The translations under genes were made by a program, and so were the position numbers. This document shows, one piece after another, positions 54,178-62,561 of a stretch of 64,000 bases of DNA (the first letter of the stretch is position 1; each line of letters begins with the position of its first letter). The notes under the pieces were generated by a model that searched no databases, had not been told where the DNA came from, and saw only the letters and a list, made by a program, of their open reading frames with translations. This stretch comes from Streptomyces cyaneofuscatus (lineage in GTDB: Bacteria; Actinomycetota; Actinomycetes; Streptomycetales; Streptomycetaceae), in assembly GCF_000718135.1 (NCBI RefSeq), contig NZ_JOEM01000016.1, positions 1 through 64,000 on the forward strand, read 5' to 3'.

Positions 54178-55008
54178 TCAGGTCCCGGCCAGCGGCATGG
54201 ACGCGGCGACCAGGACCCCGTTGACCGCGGCCTTCTCCAGGGCGTCCCGGAGCAGGTCCTCGCGCGGCTGCTGGCCGATGGTGCCGGCCGGTGCGGCGAA
54301 GACGAGGACCGTCTGCGACTTGTTGACCGCGGCCCGCCAGCCGTCGGTCACCTGGAGCGGCTGGTGGGCCTGCCACCAGGCGACCGGGTTGCCGCCGCCG
54401 GAGCCCGGCTGCAGCACGGCGTGCAGCTGGCCCACGGCGAGCAGCACCGACCAGCCGGGCAGCGGCGCCGGCAGCGCGGTCAGGTCGGGGGCCGGGTGGA
54501 AGCCCTGCTCCAGCAGCAGCTGGAGGAACTCGTCGCCCCCGCTGCCGTCGGTGCCGGGCCGGGCGACCGGTCCGGTCGGTTCGACGACCAGGGCCGGGCG
54601 GACATCGTCCTCGATGAGAACGAGACCGCTGGTGATGCCGAGGACAGCCTGTTCGGGCATGCGCCCCTCCGTGTTCTTCTGCTCGCTGCCGGTGATGCTG
54701 CGCACCGCGCCCTGGAGCTGGTCCTCCGCGACCTTGACGACCTGCGAGGGGATGCACGTCGCGTGGGCGAACGCGAGTACGGCGGTCTCGTCCCCGATGA
54801 ACAGCACCGTGCTGGTGCGTTCCTGGTCGGAGTCGCCGGGAGTGCGGCAGGAGGTGCAGTCGTAACTGCCGGGGGTGTCGTCGCCGACGAGCAGCCGGTC
54901 GGCTTCGTCGTCGCCGATCTCGGCGCGTACGTCCTGGCTGACGTCGAGCATGCGCGGCACGGGTGGCTCCTCGAACTCGGTGCGTGGGCCGAGGGGTTCC
55001 CGGCTCAT
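54178..55008 (-). CDS. conserved Streptomyces hypothetical protein
   Basis: 276 residues, not recognised. A CTSCRTPGD pair and a further Cys (HATCIPS) could bind a metal. There is a beta/alpha mix reminiscent of an enzyme-fold repeat: TVLFIGDETAVLAFAHATC in the N-terminal half and SVLLAVGQLHAVLQPGSGGG and TVLVFAAPAGTIGQQ in the C-terminal half suggest two related halves. An internal ATG at 54951 (MLDVSQDVRAEIGD) may be the true start. It forms an operon with the 155-residue gene downstream. Confidence 0.75.
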   Translation of the reverse strand: MSREPLGPRTEFEEPPVPRMLDVSQDVRAEIGDDEADRLLVGDDTPGSYDCTSCRTPGDSDQERTSTVLFIGDETAVLAFAHATCIPSQVVKVAEDQLQGAVRSITGSEQKNTEGRMPEQAVLGITSGLVLIEDDVRPALVVEPTGPVARPGTDGSGGDEFLQLLLEQGFHPAPDLTALPAPLPGWSVLLAVGQLHAVLQPGSGGGNPVAWWQAHQPLQVTDGWRAAVNKSQTVLVFAAPAGTIGQQPREDLLRDALEKAAVNGVLVAASMPLAGT

Positions 55009-55385
55009 GAAGAGACAACGCGGGATCCGTGGCCGGGGTCACGCACCGGCGGCGACGGAAGTGAGGGCAAGGTCGACAGATCGCTACATCGAGGAGTCGA
55101 CCGCCGTGCCCCGGAGGCCGGGGCGCCGGGAGCCGGGATATTCGCCGGAATTTTTCGCCGGACGCAGGCAACCCGCCCGCCTTTCCTCACGTCAAGCACG
55201 GAGGGAAAGCGTCGCTGGAACGGGTGGCGGGCAGGCGGCCGGACGGTACACCGGCCGTCCCCGACGTATGCGCGGGATTCCGGTCGGTGACGGTGAAGCG
55301 GATTCACGGCTTCCGTAAACCTGCTGGTCAGCCACGGTTCCGGCGGTGCGACGGGAGTATTCGGACACCGCGACGCATTCCCCGG

Positions 55386-55405
55386 CGGAATCCAGCCGGA
55401 TTCCG
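55386..55405. promoter_or_regulatory. 20-bp inverted repeat in the 55009-55478 spacer
   Basis: CGGAATCC-agcc-GGATTCCG, perfect 8-bp arms, 74 bp before the glycosyltransferase start. The related half-sites CGCATTCC occur on both sides (about 55374 and 55408). The rest of the 470-bp spacer between the divergent genes has no ORF or other feature I trust. Confidence 0.5.
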
Positions 55406-55478
55406 CACGCATTCCGGGGTGAACCGCCGGGACGTACAGTCGCAAGAGACGGCCAGACCAGGGGGAAACGGCGGCGCC

Positions 55479-56762
55479 ATGCATATTTCATTTCTTCTGC
55501 ACAACGCGTACGGCATCGGGGGGACGATCCGTACCACCTTCACACTCGCCCGCACCCTCGCCGAACAGCACGACGTCGAGATCGTGTCCGTCTTCCGGCA
55601 CCGCGAGGCCCCCGCGTTCGGCACGCCCGACGGTGTGACCCTGCGCCACCTCGTCGACACGCGGAAGAAGAGCGCGACGTACGACGGTGACGACGCCGAA
55701 CACGCCCGGCCCGCAACGGTGTTCCCGCGCGGCGACAGCCGGCACAAGCAGTACAGCAAACTCACCGACGCCCGGATCGCCGCCCATCTCCAGCGGCTCG
55801 AAGCCGATGTCGTCGTCGGCACCCGCCCCGGCCTCAACGTCCACATCAGCCGGCAGACCCGCCGGGGCCCGGTGCGCGTCGGGCAGGAGCACCTCACGCT
55901 CGACAACCACGGCTACCGCCTGCGGCGCGAGATCGCCCACCGCTACACGCTGCTCGACGCCCTCACCACCGTCACCCGCGCCGACGCCGAGGACTACCGC
56001 AGCCGGATGAAGCTGCCCGGCGTACGGATCGAGGCCATCCCCAACGCCGTTCCCGAGCCCGCCTGTCCGCCCGCGGGCGGCGACCTGAAGTGGGTCGTCG
56101 CGGCCGGCCGGCTGCACCGGGTCAAACGGTACGACCTGCTGGTACGGGCCTTCGCCCAGGTCGCCGCGGTCCGCCCGGACTGGCGGCTGCGGATCTACGG
56201 CGGTGCGGACGCCTCCGGCGACGAGAAGACCACGCTGCGCGCCCTCATCGACCAACTGGACCTGCACAACCACGTGTTCCTTATGGGCTCCGCCACCCCC
56301 CTGGAGGCGGAGTGGCCCAAGGGGTCGATCGCCGCCGTCACTTCGGACCGCGAGTCCTTCGGCATGACCATCGTCGAGGCGATGCGCGGCGGACTGCCGG
56401 TGGTGGCCACCGACTGCCCGCACGGACCGGTCGAGATCATCGAGGACGGCACCGACGGCCGGCTCGTGCCGAAGGGTGACACCGACGCGATCGCCGCCGC
56501 GCTGCTCCAGCTGATCGAGGACGACGGCCTGCGCCACCGGATGGGCCGCGCCGCGCTGTCCGCGTCGGAGCGCTTCGACCCGGCGCGGATCGCCGAGCGC
56601 CACGAGCGCCTGTACACCGAACTGATCGCCCAGGGCGCCCGGCGCCGGGGCCACGGCCCTGTGCGCACCGCGCTGCACCGCACCCGGGGCACCGTGCTCG
56701 ACGGGGCGTACGCGCTCCGCTACAAGGCCGCCGACGTGCTCCGCAAAGGGAAGAGCGCATGA
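55479..56762 (+). CDS. GT4-family glycosyltransferase
   Basis: 427 residues of GT-B fold. It starts MHISFLLHNAYGIGGTIRTT, the donor-half loop of this family. The C-terminal half has WVVAAGRLHRVKRYDLLVRA, the EX7E motif in SDRESFGMTIVEAM, and VVATDCPHGPVEII. This variant resembles the poly(glycerol phosphate) or poly(ribitol) alpha-glucosyltransferases that decorate wall teichoic acid, but the acceptor here is unproven. The 3' end overlaps the next gene by ATGA. Confidence 0.87.
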   Translation: MHISFLLHNAYGIGGTIRTTFTLARTLAEQHDVEIVSVFRHREAPAFGTPDGVTLRHLVDTRKKSATYDGDDAEHARPATVFPRGDSRHKQYSKLTDARIAAHLQRLEADVVVGTRPGLNVHISRQTRRGPVRVGQEHLTLDNHGYRLRREIAHRYTLLDALTTVTRADAEDYRSRMKLPGVRIEAIPNAVPEPACPPAGGDLKWVVAAGRLHRVKRYDLLVRAFAQVAAVRPDWRLRIYGGADASGDEKTTLRALIDQLDLHNHVFLMGSATPLEAEWPKGSIAAVTSDRESFGMTIVEAMRGGLPVVATDCPHGPVEIIEDGTDGRLVPKGDTDAIAAALLQLIEDDGLRHRMGRAALSASERFDPARIAERHERLYTELIAQGARRRGHGPVRTALHRTRGTVLDGAYALRYKAADVLRKGKSA

Positions 56763-57577
56763 CCGCCACCGCCACCACCGTACGGGCCGACTGCGCCGCC
56801 GATCCGGCCGGAGCGCTCACCTTCGACCTGGCCCCCGCCGCCACCGTCCCCGGCCCCGAGGCCGTGCTGCTCCTGCGGCGCCGGGGAGGGGCGGGCACCA
56901 CGGTCCGGCTCCCGCTGACCAGTACCGCCCCCGGGCGGCTGCGGGCGGTGCTGCCGCCCTCCGCCGACGTACCCGAGGGGCGCTGGGACGCGTACGTGGA
57001 GGAGCCCGGCTCCGACCACACCCTGACCGTCCTCCCGGGGCTGCGGGATCTGCGCGCCCTCGTCGACCGCACCCCCGACACCGGCACCGCCACCATCCGC
57101 TCCCGGGTCCCCTACCCCACGCTCGACGGCCGCCTCGCCCTGCGCTGCTGGGTCCGGGCCCCGCACGCCGAGGCCGGCGCCATCCGCGTCGGCCCGTCCG
57201 GCATGAGCGCCGAGGGCGAGCTCTACGGGGTCGAGGTGGGGGAGGGGGCCGTGGTGGAGGCCCGGCTGCCGGGCGAGCCCGCCCGGGTCCACCGGGTGCC
57301 GCTCACCGCCTCCGGGCAGCCGGGTGGCTTCGCCTTCACCCTGCCCTACGCCCCGCTCGCCGAGGGACCCGTCACCGAGGAGCGGCTCTGGCGGCTGTGG
57401 GTGATCCCCTCGCCCGGTGCCAAGGCGGTCAGGATCTCCCGCATCCTCGACGACGTCTGGTCCCGGGAGCACACCTTCGTCTACCCGGGCCGCCCGGTGG
57501 CGGACGGTGTCCGCGCCACACCCTGCTACAGCGCGGCGAACGACCTCTGCGTGCGGCTCACACCCCCGGCTGCCTGA
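56759..57577 (+). CDS. unknown beta-rich protein coupled to the glycosyltransferase
   Basis: 272 residues, not recognised at family level. It is almost all predicted strands with short turns, two repeats of about 85-90 residues (VLLLRRRGGAGTTVRLPLTS and the RLALRCWVRAPHAEAGAIRV region), like tandem Ig-like or carbohydrate-associated domains. No signal peptide. Because it is coupled by ATGA to the glycosyltransferase it may shape its acceptor specificity or act on the same polymer. Similar segments accompany some streptomycete teichoic-acid polymerases (from memory). Confidence 0.68.
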   Translation: MTATATTVRADCAADPAGALTFDLAPAATVPGPEAVLLLRRRGGAGTTVRLPLTSTAPGRLRAVLPPSADVPEGRWDAYVEEPGSDHTLTVLPGLRDLRALVDRTPDTGTATIRSRVPYPTLDGRLALRCWVRAPHAEAGAIRVGPSGMSAEGELYGVEVGEGAVVEARLPGEPARVHRVPLTASGQPGGFAFTLPYAPLAEGPVTEERLWRLWVIPSPGAKAVRISRILDDVWSREHTFVYPGRPVADGVRATPCYSAANDLCVRLTPPAA

Positions 57578-57584
57578 TCCGTTC

Positions 57585-57603
57585 GCGGACAGGTGCTGTC
57601 CGC
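57585..57603. promoter_or_regulatory. 19-bp palindromic operator before the WYL regulator
   Basis: GCGGACAG-GTG-CTGTCCGC, perfect 8-bp arms, ends 22 bp before the ATG of the regulator. This is consistent with autoregulation by the WYL protein or with control by another repressor. Confidence 0.72.
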
Positions 57604-57625
57604 AAGTCCTGGCAGACTCGTCCCC

Positions 57626-58597
57626 ATGTTGGAGACCTCGGCACGACTGCTGCGCCTGCTCTCGCTGCTCCAGGCCCACCGGGACTGGTCCGGCGCCGAC
57701 CTGGCCGAGCGGCTCGGCGTCACCCCGCGCACCGTGCGCCGGGACGTGGACAAGCTGCGCGAGCTCGGCTATCCGGTGAACGCCAGCCCCGGTACCGGCG
57801 GCGGCTACCAGCTCGGGGCCGGGGCCGAGCTGCCGCCGCTCCTGCTCGACGACGAGGAGGCCGTCGCGGTCGCCGTGGGGCTGCGCACGGCCGCGGGCCA
57901 CGGCATCGAGGGCATCGGCGAGACCTCCGTACGGGCCCTGGCCAAGCTGGAGCAGGTGCTGCCGAACCGGTTGCGGCGCCGGGTGAGCGCGCTCGGCGCC
58001 TTCACCGTGCCGATGCTGCGCGGGGCGGAGACCGACACCGTCGATCCGGCGCTCCTCACCGAGCTGGCCGCCGCCTGCCGGGACAGCGAGCGGCTCCGCT
58101 TCTCCTACCGCTCCCACGGCGGCTCGGACTCCCGCCGGACCGTGGAGCCGCACCGGCTCGTCTGCACCGAGCACCGCTGGTACCTGGTCGCCTGGGACCT
58201 GGACCGGGCGGACTGGCGGACCTTCCGGGTGGACCGGATCACCCCGACCCCGCCGCACGGCCCCCGTTTCACCCCCCGGCCACCGCCCGCCGATGACCTG
58301 GCCGCCTATGTCTCCCAGGGCGTCTCGGTCTCCGCCTACGCGGCGCGCGCGGTGGTCCTGCTGAAGGCTCCGGTGGCGGAGGCGGCCCAGCGCATCTCGC
58401 CCTCCGCCGGGGTGCTGGAGCCCGTCGACGAGCGGACCTGCCGGCTCACCGCGGGGGCGCCCGACCTGGAGGTCCTGGTGATCCATGTGCTGCTCATGGG
58501 GATCGACTTCGAGGTGGTCGAGCCGCCCGGCCTCATCGAGGTGATGACCCGGGCCCGGGACCGCCTCGACCGGGCGCTCGACGCATCCGGATCGTGA
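57626..58597 (+). CDS. WYL domain transcriptional regulator
   Basis: About 323 residues. N-terminal helix-turn-helix (ADLAERLGVTPRTVRRDVDK) with a wing, then the WYL domain (PHRLVCTEHRWYLVAWDLDR) and a C-terminal extension (about 230-320). WYL proteins sense ligands such as nucleic acids or small molecules; many are linked to DNA-damage or defence genes, others to metabolism. The start at 57626 (MLETSARLLR) clears the palindrome at 57585-57603; the upstream in-frame start at 57593 lies inside the palindrome. Confidence 0.9.
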   Translation: MLETSARLLRLLSLLQAHRDWSGADLAERLGVTPRTVRRDVDKLRELGYPVNASPGTGGGYQLGAGAELPPLLLDDEEAVAVAVGLRTAAGHGIEGIGETSVRALAKLEQVLPNRLRRRVSALGAFTVPMLRGAETDTVDPALLTELAAACRDSERLRFSYRSHGGSDSRRTVEPHRLVCTEHRWYLVAWDLDRADWRTFRVDRITPTPPHGPRFTPRPPPADDLAAYVSQGVSVSAYAARAVVLLKAPVAEAAQRISPSAGVLEPVDERTCRLTAGAPDLEVLVIHVLLMGIDFEVVEPPGLIEVMTRARDRLDRALDASGS

Positions 58598-58883
58598 GAT
58601 ACCGTCCGCCGCCGGCGGAGACGGGGCCCGGGGAGAAAACGTGAGGAAATGTAAGGCGGATATAAGGGAACATGAAATTCAGGTGTCCCGGCCATTCGGG
58701 TGACGAGCCCCGGACGGTAAAAGCGGCAGGTCACCCAGGATGTTTCCGGAGCGTGCGCACGGGCCTCGCCGCAAGGCCGCACGAGGCCGCCGTCCCTTTC
58801 GTATCCGGGCTTCAGGGCGGGCTGTTCGGGTGAATAGGCCGGGATATCCGGGTGTGGGGATTCTGTGACACAAGCGTGACCGT

Positions 58884-58950
58884 GACGGCACGCGGGGATG
58901 CCGGAGGACGGCACGTAGGGATGCCGGAGGACGGCATACGGGGATGCCGG
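58884..58950 (+). repeat. 23-bp tandem repeat in the 58598-58995 spacer
   Basis: Nearly three copies of GACGGCACGYRGGGATGCCG-GAG begin at 58884, 58907 and 58930. The remaining spacer between the WYL and I78 genes shows no gene. The repeats have dyad potential (CCGG, GCCGG) and lie just before the small-protein gene. Confidence 0.75.
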
Positions 58951-58995
58951 GGCCCGGCCTTCCGTCCTCGTCCGCGGCCGCCTACGGTGAGGGGT

Positions 58996-59211
58996 ATGGC
59001 CTCTGAACCGACCCCTCCCGCACAGCCGGACGACGCCCCTGAGACGTACGTCGGCCTCGGTGCCGACACCGCCGAACAGCAGGCGAGAAGCCGCGGCTGG
59101 GACACCGTCCGGGCGGTCCCGCCGGGCACGATCCTGACGATGGAGTTCCGTTCCGGACGGATCAACTTCCAGGTCGAGGACGCCACGGTGACCCGCTGCT
59201 GGGTGGGCTGA
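58996..59211 (+). CDS. I78 family peptidase-inhibitor-like small protein
   Basis: 71 residues. After a Pro-rich start, ETYVGLGADTAEQQARSRGW and the C-terminal RVEFRSGRINFQVED-type strand (here MEFRSGRINFQVED) match the I78 inhibitor fold, a potato-inhibitor-I-like family. No signal peptide is seen, so it may act inside the cell on a serine protease. The GAGGGG just before the ATG is close to it but usable. Followed by a 31-bp hairpin terminator. Confidence 0.75.
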   Translation: MASEPTPPAQPDDAPETYVGLGADTAEQQARSRGWDTVRAVPPGTILTMEFRSGRINFQVEDATVTRCWVG

Positions 59212-59217
59212 CCCCCA

Positions 59218-59284
59218 CACCTTCTCGGTACGGCGAAGGCCCCGACCACGTCATGGTCGGGGCCTTCGCCGTACCGAGAAGGTG
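59218..59284. terminator. 31-bp perfect hairpin terminator
   Basis: 59218-59248 pairs perfectly with 59254-59284 around a CGTCA loop. It separates the small protein from the convergent PAP2 gene. Confidence 0.95.
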
Positions 59285-59298
59285 CGTAGGGCGGCGCC

Positions 59299-60249
59299 CT
59301 AGCCGCCCGTCATCGGGCCCGCCTGGGCCGGCTGCGGCCGCTCCGGGCAGACGGTGGGCGCATGGTGGGCCCGCGCCCGGGCCCCGGTCGCCAGGTGCGG
59401 GTGCGCGGCGGGAGTGCCCGTGCCTGCCGCGAGGGCCGCGCCCTCGGCGGCGATCGACTGGGGGAGCAGCACCGGCTGCGGGACGACCCCGGGGGCCCGC
59501 ACCTGGCGGACCGCCCTGCGCCGCGCGCGCCACTGCTCGCGCACGTCGAAGATCCAGCTCTCCGCCCGGGCGATCAGCGGCTCGAACCAGGGCAGCGCCA
59601 GCAGGATGAGCAGCCCCGCCGCCCAGCCCAGCACCACATCGCTGAGCCAGTGCGTGCCGATGTAGACGGTGGTGAGGCCGACGCCCAGCGAGACCGTGGC
59701 GGAGACCGCCGACAGATAGCGCCTGGCCCGGGGCGTGGTGGCCAGATAGGCGAGGATTCCCCAGGTCACGACGGCGTTGGCGGTGTGTCCCGAGGGAAAT
59801 ATATCGCCGCCGGCGAACATCTCGGCCGAGCCGATCTGCGTCGCGTAGTGCGGGCCGAGCCGCCCCAGGCCCAGCTTGACCGCGCCCACCGTCACGTTGA
59901 GCAGCAGCAGCGAGGTGCCGAGGACCAGCAGCGGCCGCAGCGTGTGCTGACGCCAGGAGCGCCAGCCCAGCCAGCAGGCGACCATCACCGCCGTCGGGCC
60001 GCGCTGGCCGAGCACGACGTAGTAGTCGAGGAAGGCGTGCAGTTCGGGCCACTGCTGGTAGGGCCGGAACAGCATGACCTTCCAGTCCAGGGCCACCAGC
60101 CAGGACGTCACGAGCACGGCGAAGACGATGGCGAGATAGAACGCCAACGTCCCGCCGAAGAGGGCGGCACGGTGACGGCTCATCCGTGGTGCCACTATCT
60201 TCGGCGGTTCCGGCTCCCGGTCCAGGCGGGCAAAGATGTCGGTACGCAC
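59299..60249 (-). CDS. PAP2-family membrane phosphatase
   Basis: 316 residues with about six membrane helices. The three phosphatase motifs are present: VKLGLGRLGP, FPSGHTANAVVTWG and the third, VYIGTHWLSDVVLGW. The family dephosphorylates lipid phosphates such as undecaprenyl diphosphate or phosphatidic acid. A long Pro/Ala/His-rich C-terminal tail of about 60 residues probably lies in the cytoplasm. It starts from GTG. Confidence 0.9.
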   Translation of the reverse strand: MRTDIFARLDREPEPPKIVAPRMSRHRAALFGGTLAFYLAIVFAVLVTSWLVALDWKVMLFRPYQQWPELHAFLDYYVVLGQRGPTAVMVACWLGWRSWRQHTLRPLLVLGTSLLLLNVTVGAVKLGLGRLGPHYATQIGSAEMFAGGDIFPSGHTANAVVTWGILAYLATTPRARRYLSAVSATVSLGVGLTTVYIGTHWLSDVVLGWAAGLLILLALPWFEPLIARAESWIFDVREQWRARRRAVRQVRAPGVVPQPVLLPQSIAAEGAALAAGTGTPAAHPHLATGARARAHHAPTVCPERPQPAQAGPMTGG

Positions 60250-60546
60250 CCAATCGACGTTACAGCGAGTGAGTGTGTGTGCAGGCCAATCCGGGCGCTT
60301 TGTGATGACGATGTGATGTGGACTTCGTCTCAGAGCGGTTACTTTTTCCGGCGGCGGAGAAGAATCTCCGTGATCTTGCGGTCAATTTCCCCGGGGCTCC
60401 GTTCGGAAGCATGTTTGATCTCCCGGGCAATTTCGCACACAGGAATCCGCGGGAATTGATCCGGCCGTCCGGGGCAGGCGCACGCCGTTCCGAGGAGCCC
60501 GGCGGCGGGTGGCGCGGAGGGCCGACGGGTGGACCTCTGTGGCGTA

Positions 60547-60563
60547 CGCCACACTGTGTGGCG
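60547..60563. promoter_or_regulatory. 17-bp palindrome in the 60250-60712 spacer
   Basis: CGCCACAC-T-GTGTGGCG, perfect 8-bp arms, about 150 bp before the MFS exporter. It looks like an operator, although no regulator gene is next to it. I see nothing else in this 463-bp spacer between divergent genes. Confidence 0.55.
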
Positions 60564-60712
60564 GACCGGCGTATGAGGTGGGCCACGTGTGACCTGGCCG
60601 AACTCGCGTACGCTGACGGCTCACTCGCCCGTCGATGCCGGGCCCCCGGGGACACGACAGACCACACCCCGCCGGTCCACCGAGCGCGAGGAACCCATCG
60701 GGAGGTACGTAG

Positions 60713-62458
60713 ATGTCCGGGACGACCACGGCCGGAGTCCGGCTGCGCCGAGCCGCCGACGGTGCCAACCGCTGGGTCGTCCTCGTCGTCCTCTGCCTCA
60801 GCCTGCTGGTGGTCGCCCTCGACGCGACCGTGCTCCATGTCGCGGTCCCCTCGGTCACCGAGGACCTGCGCCCGAGCGCCACCGGACTCCTCTGGATCGT
60901 CGACGCCTACCCCCTCGTCTGCGCCTCGCTGCTCATCCTCTTCGGCACGCTGGGTGACCGGATCGGCAGACGACGGGTGCTGCTGCTGGGCTACGCGCTG
61001 TTCGGCGTCGCCTCCCTGCTCGCCGCGACCGCCGACACCCCCGCCGTCCTCATAGCGGCCCGCGCCCTGCTCGGCGTCGGCGGCGCGATGATCATGCCGG
61101 CGACCCTGTCGATCCTGCGCCAGGTCTTTCCCGACCGGCGGGAGCGGGCGCTGGCCATCGGGGTGTGGACCGCGGTCGCCGCGGTCGGCGCCGCCGTCGG
61201 ACCGGTCGTCGGCGGCTTCCTGGTCGAGCACTTCTGGTGGGGCTCGGTCTTCCTGATCAACATCCCGCTGATGGCGGTCATCCTGCCGCTCGGCCGCTGG
61301 CTGCTGCCCGAGTCGCGCGGCGCCGACGACGGCCCGTGGGACGTGCTGGGCGCGCTGACCGCGGCGGCCGGAGTGCTCGGGGTCGTCCTCGGCGTCAAGC
61401 GCCTGGGCGGCGGCGCGGACCTCCTGGACCCGGTCTCGCTGGGCCCGCTGGCCCTCGGCCTGGCGCTCCTGATCCTCTTCGTACGCCGCCAGAAGCGCCG
61501 TACGTACCCGCTGATCGACATCGCCATGTTCGCCCGCCCGGCCTTCTCCACCGCCGTCGGCTGCATCGTGCTCGCCATGCTGGCGCTGGTCGGCCTCCAG
61601 CTGATCGCCGTCCAGTACCTCCAGCTGGTGCTGGGCCTCAGCCCGCTGGAGACCGGGCTGCGGCTGCTGCCGCTGACCTTCGCCGCGATGGCCGCGGGCG
61701 CCACCGGCTCGTACACCCTGCGCCGCGTCGGCCCCCGCAGGATGGTCGGCTGGGGCTTCGTCCTGACGGCCTCCTCCGTGCTGCTGCTCACCTCGATGGG
61801 CCACCACGACCGGCCCGCCCTGCTGACGGTGGGCTTCGTCCTCCTCGGCTTCGGCCTCCAGTCGACGCTCTTCGGGGCGTACGAGTCGATGCTCAGCGAC
61901 GCCCCTGCCGAGCGGGCGGGCGGGGCCGCGGCGATAGGGGAGACCTCCTACCAGCTCGGCGCGGGCCTGGGCATCGCCCTCCTCGGCAGCGTCATGAACG
62001 CCGCCTACGCCCCCGGCCTCGCCTCCCTGCGCGAGAAGGGCGTGCCCGCCCGCGCGGGTGCGGAGGCCTCCCACTCGCTGGGCGAGGCCTACCAGGTGGC
62101 CGCGCAGCTCGGCGGCCCGACCGGCGAGCTGCTGCGCTCCACGGCCCGGCACGCCTTCGTCGGCGGGCTGCACATCACGCTCTTCGTCAGCGCGGGCCTG
62201 CTGCTGCTCGGCGCGCTCGCCGCGCTGCGGCTGCCGAGGGCGATGGACTGTCCGCCCAAGGAGGTCTGCCTCCTGGGCGAGCGCCCGGCCGCCGAGCCCG
62301 GGACCTCCGCCGACCGCCCGGACTCCGAGGCCCCCGCCACCGAGCCCCGGACCGCCGCCGTCCCGGCCCCCGCTCCCGAGCCCTCGGCCCCGCGCCTGAG
62401 GCTCCCCGCGCGGCGCGAACCGGCCGAGGCGACCGGCTCTGGACGAGCGGCACGCTGA
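60713..62458 (+). CDS. MFS exporter, DHA2 (EmrB/QacA) family
   Basis: 581 residues, 14 predicted helices. Motif D1 LDATVLHVAVPSV is in the first helix region, motif A GTLGDRIGRRR follows helix 2, and motif C-like GAAVGPVVGGFLVE is in helix 5. This places it among proton-driven drug or metabolite exporters. An unusual Pro/Ala-rich C-terminal tail of about 60 residues follows the last helix. GGGAGG precedes the ATG by 8 nt. Substrate unknown; the upstream palindrome may be its operator. Confidence 0.9.
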   Translation: MSGTTTAGVRLRRAADGANRWVVLVVLCLSLLVVALDATVLHVAVPSVTEDLRPSATGLLWIVDAYPLVCASLLILFGTLGDRIGRRRVLLLGYALFGVASLLAATADTPAVLIAARALLGVGGAMIMPATLSILRQVFPDRRERALAIGVWTAVAAVGAAVGPVVGGFLVEHFWWGSVFLINIPLMAVILPLGRWLLPESRGADDGPWDVLGALTAAAGVLGVVLGVKRLGGGADLLDPVSLGPLALGLALLILFVRRQKRRTYPLIDIAMFARPAFSTAVGCIVLAMLALVGLQLIAVQYLQLVLGLSPLETGLRLLPLTFAAMAAGATGSYTLRRVGPRRMVGWGFVLTASSVLLLTSMGHHDRPALLTVGFVLLGFGLQSTLFGAYESMLSDAPAERAGGAAAIGETSYQLGAGLGIALLGSVMNAAYAPGLASLREKGVPARAGAEASHSLGEAYQVAAQLGGPTGELLRSTARHAFVGGLHITLFVSAGLLLLGALAALRLPRAMDCPPKEVCLLGERPAAEPGTSADRPDSEAPATEPRTAAVPAPAPEPSAPRLRLPARREPAEATGSGRAAR

Positions 62459-62561
62459 GCCGTAACGTCTCCACGACGTTTCGACTACCACTGCTAGTTT
62501 TCGGAGGGCCGCGGCCGACCCCGCCCCTCCGGACACCGTGCGAGCCGCCGGAGGCACCCTC

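Noticed and set aside
55479-57577. Considered part of a secondary-metabolite cluster
   Set aside because: No synthase, cyclase or tailoring enzymes are near; the pair is better read as cell-surface polymer functions.
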